DNA from: Bacillota bacterium
GTDB taxonomy: Bacteria > Bacillota > DTU030 > DUMP01
Assembly (NCBI GenBank): GCA_012735455.1
Contig: JAAYHG010000021.1
Location: forward strand, 1-5,222
Reading direction: 5' to 3'
Length of the DNA: 5,222 bases
Positions 1 through 5,222 of the stretch are shown in pieces. Below the pieces are notes generated by a model. That model was not told where the DNA came from. It saw only the letters and a list, made by a program, of their open reading frames with translations, and ran no database searches. How positions within the stretch are numbered: position 1 is the stretch's first letter; each line of letters opens with the position of its first letter. The position numbers were made by a program, and so were the translations under genes.

Positions 1-207
1 GCCCTGGAGCTGGTTGTAGAGGCAGGCCAAGCATCTGCTTCTTATCTGCAAAGGCGCCTTAGAATTGGATATACTAGGGCTGCGCGCATCATCGACCAAC
101 TGGCAGAAAAAGGGTACGTTGGACCTTCAGAAGGAAGCAAACCGCGGCCTGTATTAATAAGCAAAGAACGCTACCATCACCTGTTAAATGAGGATTCTGG
201 AATGTAA
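1..207 (+). CDS. ftsK: FtsK/SpoIIIE DNA translocase, C-terminal end (partial)
   Basis: This is the last 68 codons of an FtsK/SpoIIIE-family translocase; the gene begins before the window and ends at TAA 205-207. The visible part is the gamma domain, a winged helix that in this family reads short polar DNA motifs and orients the hexameric ATPase pump moving chromosomal DNA through the division or sporulation septum. The family signature is clear: a segment reading [20 protein letters not shown], followed by [10 protein letters not shown] and a SKPRPVLI strand, which is the usual recognition helix and wing of FtsK gamma. The motor domain with its Walker motifs lies outside the window, so whether the rest is intact cannot be judged. 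The stop is 19 nt before the rodZ-like start, with no terminator between them, so the two are probably co-transcribed. Whether the gene should be called ftsK or spoIIIE cannot be told from this domain. Confidence 0.93.
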   Translation, partial: ALELVVEAGQASASYLQRRLRIGYTRAARIIDQLAEKGYVGPSEGSKPRPVLISKERYHHLLNEDSGM

Positions 208-212
208 GGCGC

Positions 213-220
213 GGGGGTGA
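213..220 (+). promoter_or_regulatory. Ribosome binding site deciding the rodZ-like start
   Basis: GGGGGTGA matches the anti-Shine-Dalgarno complement GGAGGTGA at 7 of 8 positions. Its G-run ends 9 nt before ATG 227 but only 3 nt before GTG 221. Normal spacing therefore favours ATG 227, giving a protein two residues shorter than a GTG 221 start. Confidence 0.7.
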
Positions 221-226
221 GTGCGC

Positions 227-1090
227 ATGGCAGAAGAAATGACCGAACGAGAGGGCAGAAGAGATAGTCACGATGAACTGAATGCCATTGGGGACCTGCT
301 TAAGGAAACCCGGCTAAAACAGGGTATTACCTTGGAAGAAGTCCAGGAAGAGACCAAGATTCGGCGCTACTATCTGGAAGCCTTAGAATCAGGTTCTGTG
401 GAGGCTATTCCAGGCGAGGTGTACGTTAGGGGGTTTCTGAGGAACTACGCCCAATTCCTGGGCCTGCCAGCAGAGGAGCTAGTGGCTAGGTATACCGGGA
501 CTAAGCCTATCGCTGCCGAGAGTAAAGTCACAGAGTGGCAACGTAGACCGCCGGCGCATAAGCGACACCTTGCGGCAACGCCTAGGGGGACTACAAGAGG
601 GTTGGCAACGACAGTGGTGTTGATTGCTGTTCTGTTAGTGGTGGCTTATTTGCTGCTTGTCGGTACACCGGTCCAACCTCCTGGGCAGGCTGCTGATGAA
701 CCACCGGTTAACGAGGAACCTGCACCGCCGCACACTGATCCAGGACCTGATACTTTATCGCCAGGATCGGTGGTTTATCCTGTTGTAGAGGTAGTCTTGC
801 TACGCGATCTCCCGCGCGAAGCGCTGTATGAGGTTCGCGGTGTCAGTGGGATAGAGGTTACACTAACCACCACGGGTGAGCGCTGCTGGCTGGCAGTGCG
901 CTTAGATGGTGGCCCAGAGGAGTCTGAAACCATGACCCGCGGTACTACGCGCAGCCTCACTGCTAAGCGCAGCCTTTGGTTGCGTGCCGGTGACCCTGGC
1001 GCTATTGAACTTGTTGTAAATGGTGTTTCCCTTGGACGGGCAGGAAAACCTGGTGTGCCGCGCAATATTACTATCGAGAAGGCCGACTAA
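227..1090 (+). CDS. rodZ: RodZ/YmfM-like membrane protein with N-terminal HTH
   Basis: A 287-residue RodZ-type protein. In this family the cytoplasmic helix-turn-helix binds MreB and links the actin-like cytoskeleton to the elongation machinery of the cell wall, helping to set rod shape. The sequence shows an HTH_25-type domain at about residues 18-80 (IGDLLKETRLKQGITLEEV, then KIRRYYLEALESG and the typical VYVRGFLRNYAQFLGL end). A basic stretch at about 104-126 precedes one hydrophobic membrane segment at about 126-146 (TTVVLIAVLLVVAYLLLVG). A proline- and acid-rich linker follows at about 148-180, then a beta-rich C-terminal domain at about 205-285 (IEVTLTTTGERCWLAVRLDG) of the DUF4115 kind, placed outside the membrane. 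Domain order and length fit the family. It sits between ftsK and rimO-pgsA, as ymfM lies just before pgsA in Bacillus. The start is set by the ribosome binding site at 213-220; GTG 221 is the alternative. A DNA-binding role for the HTH cannot be excluded. Confidence 0.88.
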   Translation: MAEEMTEREGRRDSHDELNAIGDLLKETRLKQGITLEEVQEETKIRRYYLEALESGSVEAIPGEVYVRGFLRNYAQFLGLPAEELVARYTGTKPIAAESKVTEWQRRPPAHKRHLAATPRGTTRGLATTVVLIAVLLVVAYLLLVGTPVQPPGQAADEPPVNEEPAPPHTDPGPDTLSPGSVVYPVVEVVLLRDLPREALYEVRGVSGIEVTLTTTGERCWLAVRLDGGPEESETMTRGTTRSLTAKRSLWLRAGDPGAIELVVNGVSLGRAGKPGVPRNITIEKAD

Positions 1091-1123
1091 TGTCAAAAGC
1101 TAAGTAAGTACTGTAGCAGAGTA

Positions 1124-1129
1124 AGGGAG
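1124..1129 (+). promoter_or_regulatory. Ribosome binding site for the TTG start of rimO
   Basis: AGGGAG ends 7 nt before TTG 1137. No ATG or GTG in the rimO frame lies near it. The protein from this TTG begins MQEKKVGIASLGCAKN, which matches the usual distance from the start to the first conserved cysteine in RimO, so the site supports a genuine TTG start. Confidence 0.7.
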
Positions 1130-1136
1130 ACGGAAG

Positions 1137-2468
1137 TTGCAAGAAAAGAAAGTTGGGATCGCGTCCCTTGGCTGTGCAAAGAACCAGGTTGACTCCAAGC
1201 GGCTGTTGGCGGATCTTGTGCAAGAAGGTTACGAGATAGTTGCATCTCCTCATGAGGCCGATATCCTTGTCGTGAATACCTGTGGCTTTATTGAGGCGGC
1301 CAAGGAAGAATCCATTGATACCATTCTCGAATTTGCCACCTACAAGAATAAGGGTCAGCTCAAGAAATTGATAGTGGTTGGTTGCCTGGCGCAACGCTAT
1401 CCAACTGAGCTCAGAGATGAAATCCCGGAGATTGATGCTGTAGTAGGAACTGGAGAGCTGGGACGTTTAGCAGAGATTCTACGTACTGTGGACGAAGGAG
1501 AACGGATTGTCGCTGTAGGGACGCCCGGGGGTTCTGGGGCTGGTCCGCGTATACCCTTAACTGGTTCCGGTACAGCTTTTCTCAAGATTGCAGAGGGCTG
1601 CAACAACCATTGCAGCTATTGCGTAATCCCCATGCTGCGCGGTCCACTGGTAAGCCGACCGGAAGAAGAACTGGTAGAAGAGGCACGCTTTTTGGCACGT
1701 AAAGGGGCAAGGGAGATAGCAGTGGTGGCTCAAGACACTACTAGCTAGGGGTTGGATCTTTATAAGGAGCTCCGTCTAGCCTCCCTCTTGAGGAAACTGG
1801 CCGCTGTTAAAGAGGTGGAGTGGCTGCGAGTGCTTTACCTGTATCCAGAAAGAATAACTGAGGAGCTCTTAACGGTAATGGCCCAAGAAGAGAAGATCTG
1901 CCACTATTTAGATATCCCAGTACAACACGCCAGCGACAAAATATTACGTGCCATGGGGAGAGCTAGCCGGAGAGCGGGGTTAGAGAAGCTTTTTGACCAG
2001 ATACGCAAGGTGCTGCCGGATGCGGCTTTGAGGACCACGTTCATAGTGGGTTTTCCTGGGGAGAGCGATGAGGACTTTGATGAACTAATCCGGTTTATCC
2101 GGGAGCAAGAGTTTGATTGGGTAGGCGCATTTCCCTATTCGCTTGAAGAGGGTACGCCTGCTGCGCAGTTACCGTATCAGGTGGCGAGAGAGGTGAAGAA
2201 TGACCGTTTGGATCGTCTGTTGCGGATACAACGCAGTATTTCCCTTAAACGAAACCGTGCTTGGTTGGGGAAGACCTTGACCGTGTTAGTAGAGCGGGCG
2301 GGGGAAAAAAGAGCGGTGGGAAGGTGTTTTCGCCAGGCACCAGAGGTGGACGGGGTGACCCACATCCGGGCAGGTGGTCTAGTCCCAGGTGTATTTGTAC
2401 CCATCAAGATTGAGCGTGTGGGTATCTATGACATGGTGGGGAGGGTAGTCCATGAACCTGCCCAATAA
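1137..2468 (+). CDS. rimO: Ribosomal protein S12 methylthiotransferase RimO, interrupted by in-frame TAG
   Basis: RimO is a radical-SAM enzyme with two [4Fe-4S] clusters that adds a methylthio group to the conserved aspartate of ribosomal protein S12. Read through the TAG at codon 204, the frame has 443 codons, the normal length (about 440). The UPF0004 domain has its three cluster cysteines (C13 in SLGCAKNQVDS, C49 in VVNTCGFIEAAKEESID, C83 in VVGCLAQR). The radical-SAM motif CNNHCSYC gives C155, C159 and C162. After the TAG come CHYLDIPVQHASDKILRAMG, LRTTFIVGFPGE at about 300-309, and FPYSLEEGTPAA. A TRAM domain at about 373-438 contains the EVDGVTHI segment. These distinguish it from MiaB and MtaB. 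The two halves are in one frame (1137 and 1752 differ by 615), so this is a substitution and not a frameshift. Termination at the TAG would leave 203 residues lacking much of the radical-SAM barrel and all of TRAM, surely inactive. It starts 46 nt after the rodZ-like gene, and its end overlaps pgsA. Readthrough, a nonsense allele and a sequence error remain open. Confidence 0.9.
1746..1748 (+). other. In-frame UAG codon inside rimO
   Basis: Codon 204 of rimO is TAG, in the context GCT CAA GAC ACT ACT AGC TAG GGG TTG GAT. The protein reads AQDTTS-stop-GLDLYKEL. Relatives have a QDTT-x-Y-G-x-DLY segment at this place, so the stop aligns with the conserved tyrosine, one base from TAT or TAC. The next possible start, TTG 1752, has AGGGG directly adjoining it with no spacer, so reinitiation there looks poor. 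Confidence 0.9.
2438..2446 (+). promoter_or_regulatory. Ribosome binding site for pgsA inside the end of rimO
   Basis: GGGGAGGGT contains GGAGG with 7 nt to ATG 2452. It lies within the last codons of rimO, so pgsA is set up for its own efficient initiation while also being translationally linked to rimO. A polar effect of the rimO stop codon on pgsA is thus softened by this strong site. Confidence 0.75.
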
Positions 2469-2994
2469 GCTCACCTTATTGAGGATCACCTTGGTACCTG
2501 TTTTCATGGTTATTGTCCGGCTTAATTACCCGTACACCGACTTTATTGCCGCAGGGATTTTCATCCTGGCGGCTCTGACCGATACTTTAGACGGCTATCT
2601 GGCACGCCAGCGGTGTGAGGTGACGCGTTTTGGCAAGCTGTTGGATCCGTTGGCGGACAAACTATTGGTGAGTGCTGCCCTTTTAGTATTAGTAGAAGGG
2701 GGTAGACTAGAGGCCTGGGTGGCGATGATCATAATTGGCCGGGAGTTTGCGGTGACAGGTCTTAGGGCTGTGGCTGCGGCAGAAGGGATAATCATCGCAG
2801 CCAGTCCTTTTGGCAAGTTAAAGACAGTGTTCCAAATCGTGGCAATAACAGCTTTGCTACTGCGGAATTTTCCCTTCAGCCTATGGCGACTACCCTTGGG
2901 CAGTATTACCATGTCCATGGCCGTTATCTTTACCATTGCTTCCGGGCTAGATTACTTCCTTAGGGGGCGAGCCATATGGTTGGTTCAAGAGTAG
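2452..2994 (+). CDS. pgsA: CDP-diacylglycerol-glycerol-3-phosphate phosphatidyltransferase
   Basis: PgsA joins CDP-diacylglycerol and glycerol-3-phosphate to give phosphatidylglycerol phosphate and CMP, the committed step to phosphatidylglycerol and cardiolipin, in the cytoplasmic membrane. The 180-residue protein starts MNLPNKLTLLRITLVPVF, the typical PgsA opening. It carries the complete CDP-alcohol phosphatidyltransferase signature: D44, D47-G48, A51-R52, G61, D65 and D69 (DG-x2-AR-x8-G-x3-D-x3-D), the metal and CDP-binding residues. Further family stretches are IIGREFAVTGLRAVAAAEG at about 95-112 and FGKLKTVFQ at about 120-128. Several hydrophobic membrane helices cover most of the rest. 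Its first 17 nt overlap the end of rimO. It ends with TAG, and the intrinsic terminator begins 20 nt later, so pgsA is the last gene of this transcription unit. Phosphatidylserine synthase belongs to the same superfamily but is less likely given the sequence and the locus. Confidence 0.95.
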   Translation: MNLPNKLTLLRITLVPVFMVIVRLNYPYTDFIAAGIFILAALTDTLDGYLARQRCEVTRFGKLLDPLADKLLVSAALLVLVEGGRLEAWVAMIIIGREFAVTGLRAVAAAEGIIIAASPFGKLKTVFQIVAITALLLRNFPFSLWRLPLGSITMSMAVIFTIASGLDYFLRGRAIWLVQE

Positions 2995-3014
2995 AAGAGT
3001 AAACAGGTTTTACC

Positions 3015-3054
3015 CCTGCCCCCAGGCTTTGCCTGCCGAGGGGCAGGTTTTTTT
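3015..3054 (+). terminator. Intrinsic (Rho-independent) terminator after pgsA
   Basis: An outer 8-bp stem pairs CCTGCCCC (3015-3022) with GGGGCAGG (3040-3047). It continues into an inner 5-bp stem, CAGGC (3023-3027) with GCCTG (3031-3035), closed by a TTT loop. CCGA (3036-3039) is left as a bulge on the 3' side. Seven T residues (3048-3054) follow directly. This GC-rich hairpin plus U-tract should end the ftsK-rodZ-rimO-pgsA transcript. Confidence 0.93.
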
Positions 3055-3055
3055 G

Positions 3056-3064
3056 TGCTATAAT
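3056..3064 (+). promoter_or_regulatory. Extended -10 promoter for the second operon
   Basis: TGCTATAAT is a consensus extended -10 element (TGn followed by TATAAT at 3059-3064). Transcription would start near 3071, leaving a leader of about 72 nt before ATG 3143. No good -35 is visible at 17-18 nt; that place falls in the 3' arm of the terminator (around CCGAGG, 3036-3041), so the promoter probably relies on the extended -10. It begins only 2 nt after the terminator T-run, so the next two genes have their own start signal despite the tight spacing. Confidence 0.75.
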
Positions 3065-3078
3065 AGCAGGTGTACCTG
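3056..3078. repeat. Two abutting palindromes at the promoter and start point
   Basis: TGCTATAATAGCA (3056-3068) is a perfect palindrome with 6-bp arms around a central A, and it contains the whole -10 element. It overlaps by two bases CAGGTGTACCTG (3067-3078), with 5-bp arms around GT, centred near the predicted start of transcription. Such sites could be operators for a dimeric regulator, but short palindromes also occur by chance and no regulator is known here. Confidence 0.45.
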
Positions 3079-3142
3079 GGCATATGGTGGGGGAAAAGTA
3101 CCCAGTCGTTCTGCTAGTTGTAGAGAGAGGAGAAACCGGGGA

Positions 3143-3688
3143 ATGAGGTACAGAGGATATAGAATCGATGTGGTACTGATTACGCTTATTCTTACGGTTG
3201 CGTTACTAGTTGGTGTTCATCAGGCCTATATACGCCTGATGGTGGAACGTCCTCTGGTAACCGAACTGGCACGCATCTCCGGGCTCGAGGCTGTGGAACT
3301 GAGGACGATCGGGGATAAATACCTTGTCAACCTTAAGCTAGGAAAAGTGGACGACCTTGCCGCTCTATATCGCCAGATTGAGGATGCTGTAACGTCTAGT
3401 CTGACACCAGGCAGTTTTGTGCTCAATATTGCAGACAGGCGGACGAGCGACCTGGAGAACCTCTATTACCGTGTCCATTATTACATTGAAGAGGCCTTAG
3501 TCCAGGGTAATTTCAGTACAGCGGCAGGGCGCATCCATGCAGAAGCCAGGGCAGTGGGGGTTGAGGACAGGTTTTGGGTTGATGGTGATTACGTCTATCT
3601 GGAGCTTGTTTCTGGGGATCATTATCTTTACGAGGTACGGCCGCGTACGTTTTGGAAGTGGGGAGAGGGGGCAGCAACCGGGGTATGA
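3143..3688 (+). CDS. Unrecognised single-pass membrane protein, partner of the FtsH-like protease
   Basis: I do not recognise a named family for this 181-residue protein. It starts with a basic stretch (MRYRGYR), then one hydrophobic segment at about 10-27 (VVLITLILTVALLVGV). By the positive-inside rule this puts the remaining 150 residues or so outside the cytoplasm. That part alternates predicted strands and helices: a strand pair at about 50-66 (AVELRTIGDKYLVNLKL), a helix at about 69-86, a strand at about 91-97, a long helix at about 103-137, and a second strand pair at about 139-155 that resembles the first. There are no cysteines and no visible catalytic motif. ATG 3143 is preferred because the membrane segment then lies at the N-terminus and AGAGGAG (3126-3132) lies 10 nt upstream; an open frame reaching back to 3029 would run through the terminator and promoter. 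Its stop overlaps the protease start as ATGA, so the two proteins are probably made together and may act together (inference). Confidence 0.8.
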   Translation: MRYRGYRIDVVLITLILTVALLVGVHQAYIRLMVERPLVTELARISGLEAVELRTIGDKYLVNLKLGKVDDLAALYRQIEDAVTSSLTPGSFVLNIADRRTSDLENLYYRVHYYIEEALVQGNFSTAAGRIHAEARAVGVEDRFWVDGDYVYLELVSGDHYLYEVRPRTFWKWGEGAATGV

Positions 3689-5220
3689 AAAGAGAAGTCT
3701 TGATGGGATTAAGCGGGGGGGTACTACTCTATCTTTTCTTGCAGGGATTGAATCCGCTGCCGGTCCTCCTTATGATAGGCCTCCTATATCTCCTTTATGA
3801 GACAGGCGGGCTTAAAGTTATCCGCAAGCAGATAGGTGGCAACACTGCGAAAGGCAGTTTATGTAAAGTAACGTTTCAAGCGATAGGTGGGCAGGCGACG
3901 GCCAAGAAGGAGCTTATTGAAGCTTTAGAATTTATGAGAGCTGGGGATAAGGCTGCTGCACTGGGTATACGGCCGCTTAAAGGAATACTGCTGGCAGGAC
4001 CGCCTGGTACAGGCAAGACGCTCTTGGCCAAGGCTGCGGCTACTTACACAGATGCTACATTTCTTGCGGCTCCTGGTAGTGAGTTTATTGAGATGTACGC
4101 TGGAGTAGGAGCGCAGCGCGTGCGCAGTCTTTTCCAACGAGCGCGGGAAGCGGCGCGCAAGGAGGGTCGCTTCAACGCAGTGATATTTATCGATGAGATT
4201 GATGTGTTAGGTGGTAAACGTGGTCAGTACCAGGGTCATATGGAGTATGATCAAACCCTGAACCAGCTTCTTACCGAGATGGACGGTATAAAGAATGATG
4301 ATGGGACCAGAATTCTTGTGATTGCGGCTACAAACCGAGAGGATATGCTCGACCCAGCCCTTCTGAGGCCTGGCCGCTTTGATCGCTTGGTAAGGGTAGA
4401 GTTGCCTGATCAGGAAGGACGTCTGCAAATCCTAAAGCTGCACACGGCCAACAAACCGTTGGCCCCGGATGTTAACTTGTCGCGGATTGCACGGGAGACT
4501 TTTGGTTTTTCTGGTGCGCACCTGGAGAGTCTCGCTAACGAGGCCGCAATCTTGGCTCTGCGCGAAGGCAAACGAGAAATTGAAGAACGTCATTTTCTTG
4601 AAGCTGTAGATAAGGTGAGCCTGGGTGAGAAGTTAGACCGTCGTCCTCAAGAGGATGAGTTGTGGCGAGTGGCTGTGCACGAGGTAGGGCACGCCGTTGT
4701 CAGTGAGTCGTTTCGCCCTGGTTCGGTTGCAGCTTTAACCATAACTTCACGTGGTCAGGCCCTGGGATACATGCGGCAGGTTCCGGAGGACGACTATTAT
4801 CTGTACACAGAAACGTACCTACGGGGACAACTTCGCATTCTTTTGGCTGGCATGGCGGCGGAAGAAACCATTTTGGGTAACCGCAGTACCGGGGTGCAAG
4901 GCGACTTGGAGCAGGCGATCAATACGGCGAAACGTATGATCGGCGCTGGGATGTCGTCCCTCGGGGTGGTGTCTTTACCCGATCTGCCTGATTCAGATCT
5001 GCAGGGGGCCATCCGAGATATTCTGAATGAAGAGAAGGCGGAAGCTGTCCGGTTAATCAGGGAAAAGCATGAGCTAGTCATGCGAATTGCCCAAGAGCTC
5101 ATGAGCAGGGAACGTCTCAATGGAGATGAGCTGCGTGCCTTTCTCGAATCTGAATCGGGCGCTTTGGGGAGCAGCAGAGCAACTGGAAAGGATGAAGCCG
5201 CTGGGGTACTGGCACTTTAG
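3685..5220 (+). CDS. FtsH-like membrane AAA+ zinc metalloprotease, short form
   Basis: A 511-residue protein of the FtsH type, an ATP-driven protease that unfolds and degrades membrane and soluble proteins. The N-terminus has two close hydrophobic segments (about 8-20 and 25-38) joined by only about five residues. The AAA+ module follows: Walker A GPPGTGKT at 105-112, pore loop MYAGVG at 137-142, Walker B VIFIDE at 166-171, and the second region of homology with ATN 215-217 and arginine fingers R231 and R234 in LRPGRFDR. The lid has GFSGAHL at 274-280. The M41 peptidase keeps the zinc site HEVGH at 332-336 and the third ligand D407 in GVQGDLEQA, so it should be an active protease. FtsH usually has 600-650 residues with an extracytoplasmic domain of about 70; that domain is missing and the C-terminus is short, so it is probably a paralogue and not the housekeeping FtsH. 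ATG 3685 overlaps the previous stop (ATGA); TTG 3652 and ATG 3703 are alternatives. It ends in TAG. Confidence 0.9.
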   Translation: MKREVLMGLSGGVLLYLFLQGLNPLPVLLMIGLLYLLYETGGLKVIRKQIGGNTAKGSLCKVTFQAIGGQATAKKELIEALEFMRAGDKAAALGIRPLKGILLAGPPGTGKTLLAKAAATYTDATFLAAPGSEFIEMYAGVGAQRVRSLFQRAREAARKEGRFNAVIFIDEIDVLGGKRGQYQGHMEYDQTLNQLLTEMDGIKNDDGTRILVIAATNREDMLDPALLRPGRFDRLVRVELPDQEGRLQILKLHTANKPLAPDVNLSRIARETFGFSGAHLESLANEAAILALREGKREIEERHFLEAVDKVSLGEKLDRRPQEDELWRVAVHEVGHAVVSESFRPGSVAALTITSRGQALGYMRQVPEDDYYLYTETYLRGQLRILLAGMAAEETILGNRSTGVQGDLEQAINTAKRMIGAGMSSLGVVSLPDLPDSDLQGAIRDILNEEKAEAVRLIREKHELVMRIAQELMSRERLNGDELRAFLESESGALGSSRATGKDEAAGVLAL

Positions 5221-5222
5221 CC

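Noticed and set aside
2438..2445. GGGGAGGG as a KOPS-type FtsK orienting site (GGGNAGGG)
   Set aside because: It is fully explained as the pgsA ribosome binding site, and the KOPS consensus is that of Escherichia coli; a single copy has no weight.
1752..2468. A separate gene starting at TTG 1752 after the TAG
   Set aside because: Its product would begin in the middle of the RimO radical-SAM domain, in the same frame as the upstream half. The AGGGG adjoining the TTG leaves no spacer for a ribosome binding site. It is the rest of rimO.
1137..2468. Frameshift as the cause of the broken rimO
   Set aside because: The homologous segments before and after the TAG are in one frame and the alignment continues without gap, so only a base substitution is needed.
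3029..3142. N-terminal extension of the unrecognised membrane protein back to 3029
   Set aside because: It would be encoded across the terminator and promoter and place the membrane segment far from the N-terminus; ATG 3143 is a better start.
3652..3684. TTG 3652 as the start of the FtsH-like gene
   Set aside because: No Shine-Dalgarno sequence is visible upstream, and the extra residues resemble nothing in the family. ATG 3685 gives the ATGA coupling and puts the hydrophobic segment at the N-terminus.
4797..5120. Antisense open frames such as 4797-5120 and 1071-1394 on the - strand
   Set aside because: They lie opposite strongly conserved coding sequence, show no recognisable domains and have the composition expected of shadow frames.

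Overview
The window (5222 bp, roughly 50% G+C, every gene on the + strand) looks like chromosomal core DNA of a Firmicute, most likely an anaerobic member of the Clostridia (Desulfotomaculum/Moorella-like groups are an inference from gene order only). The supporting signs are the order ftsK/spoIIIE - rodZ-like - rimO - pgsA, which resembles the spoIIIE ... ymfM - pgsA - cinA - recA neighbourhood of Firmicutes, the strong purine-rich Shine-Dalgarno sites, and the TTG start of rimO. No mobile element, CRISPR array, tRNA or rRNA was seen.

Layout: (1) 1-207, the last 68 codons of an FtsK/SpoIIIE DNA translocase (gamma winged-helix domain). (2) 227-1090, a RodZ/YmfM-type membrane protein with a cytoplasmic HTH, one membrane segment and an outer C-terminal domain. 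(3) 1137-2468, the 12S methylthiotransferase gene rimO, full length and well conserved, but broken by one in-frame TAG at 1746-1748 exactly where relatives carry a conserved tyrosine. (4) 2452-2994, pgsA, overlapping the end of rimO by 17 nt. (5) 3015-3054, a strong intrinsic terminator that closes this first unit. (6) 3056-3064, an extended -10 promoter placed directly after the terminator and embedded in a perfect palindrome. (7) 3143-3688, an unrecognised single-pass membrane protein. (8) 3685-5220, a short FtsH-type AAA+ zinc protease, overlapping the previous gene by ATGA.

The first unit combines chromosome segregation, cell-shape, ribosome-modification and phospholipid-synthesis functions, as is common at this locus. 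The second unit is a two-gene operon with its own promoter. Its protease keeps all ATPase and zinc-site residues but has almost no extracytoplasmic loop, while its overlapping partner is mostly an extracytoplasmic domain on one membrane anchor, so the two may form one membrane complex (inference).

The observation most worth following is the in-frame UAG in rimO. Both halves are in the same frame and all motifs on both sides are intact, so this is a single substitution (recent nonsense mutation or sequence error) or a UAG that is read through, by a suppressor tRNA or pyrrolysine. UAG also ends pgsA and the protease gene here, so it is not a plain sense codon throughout the genome.
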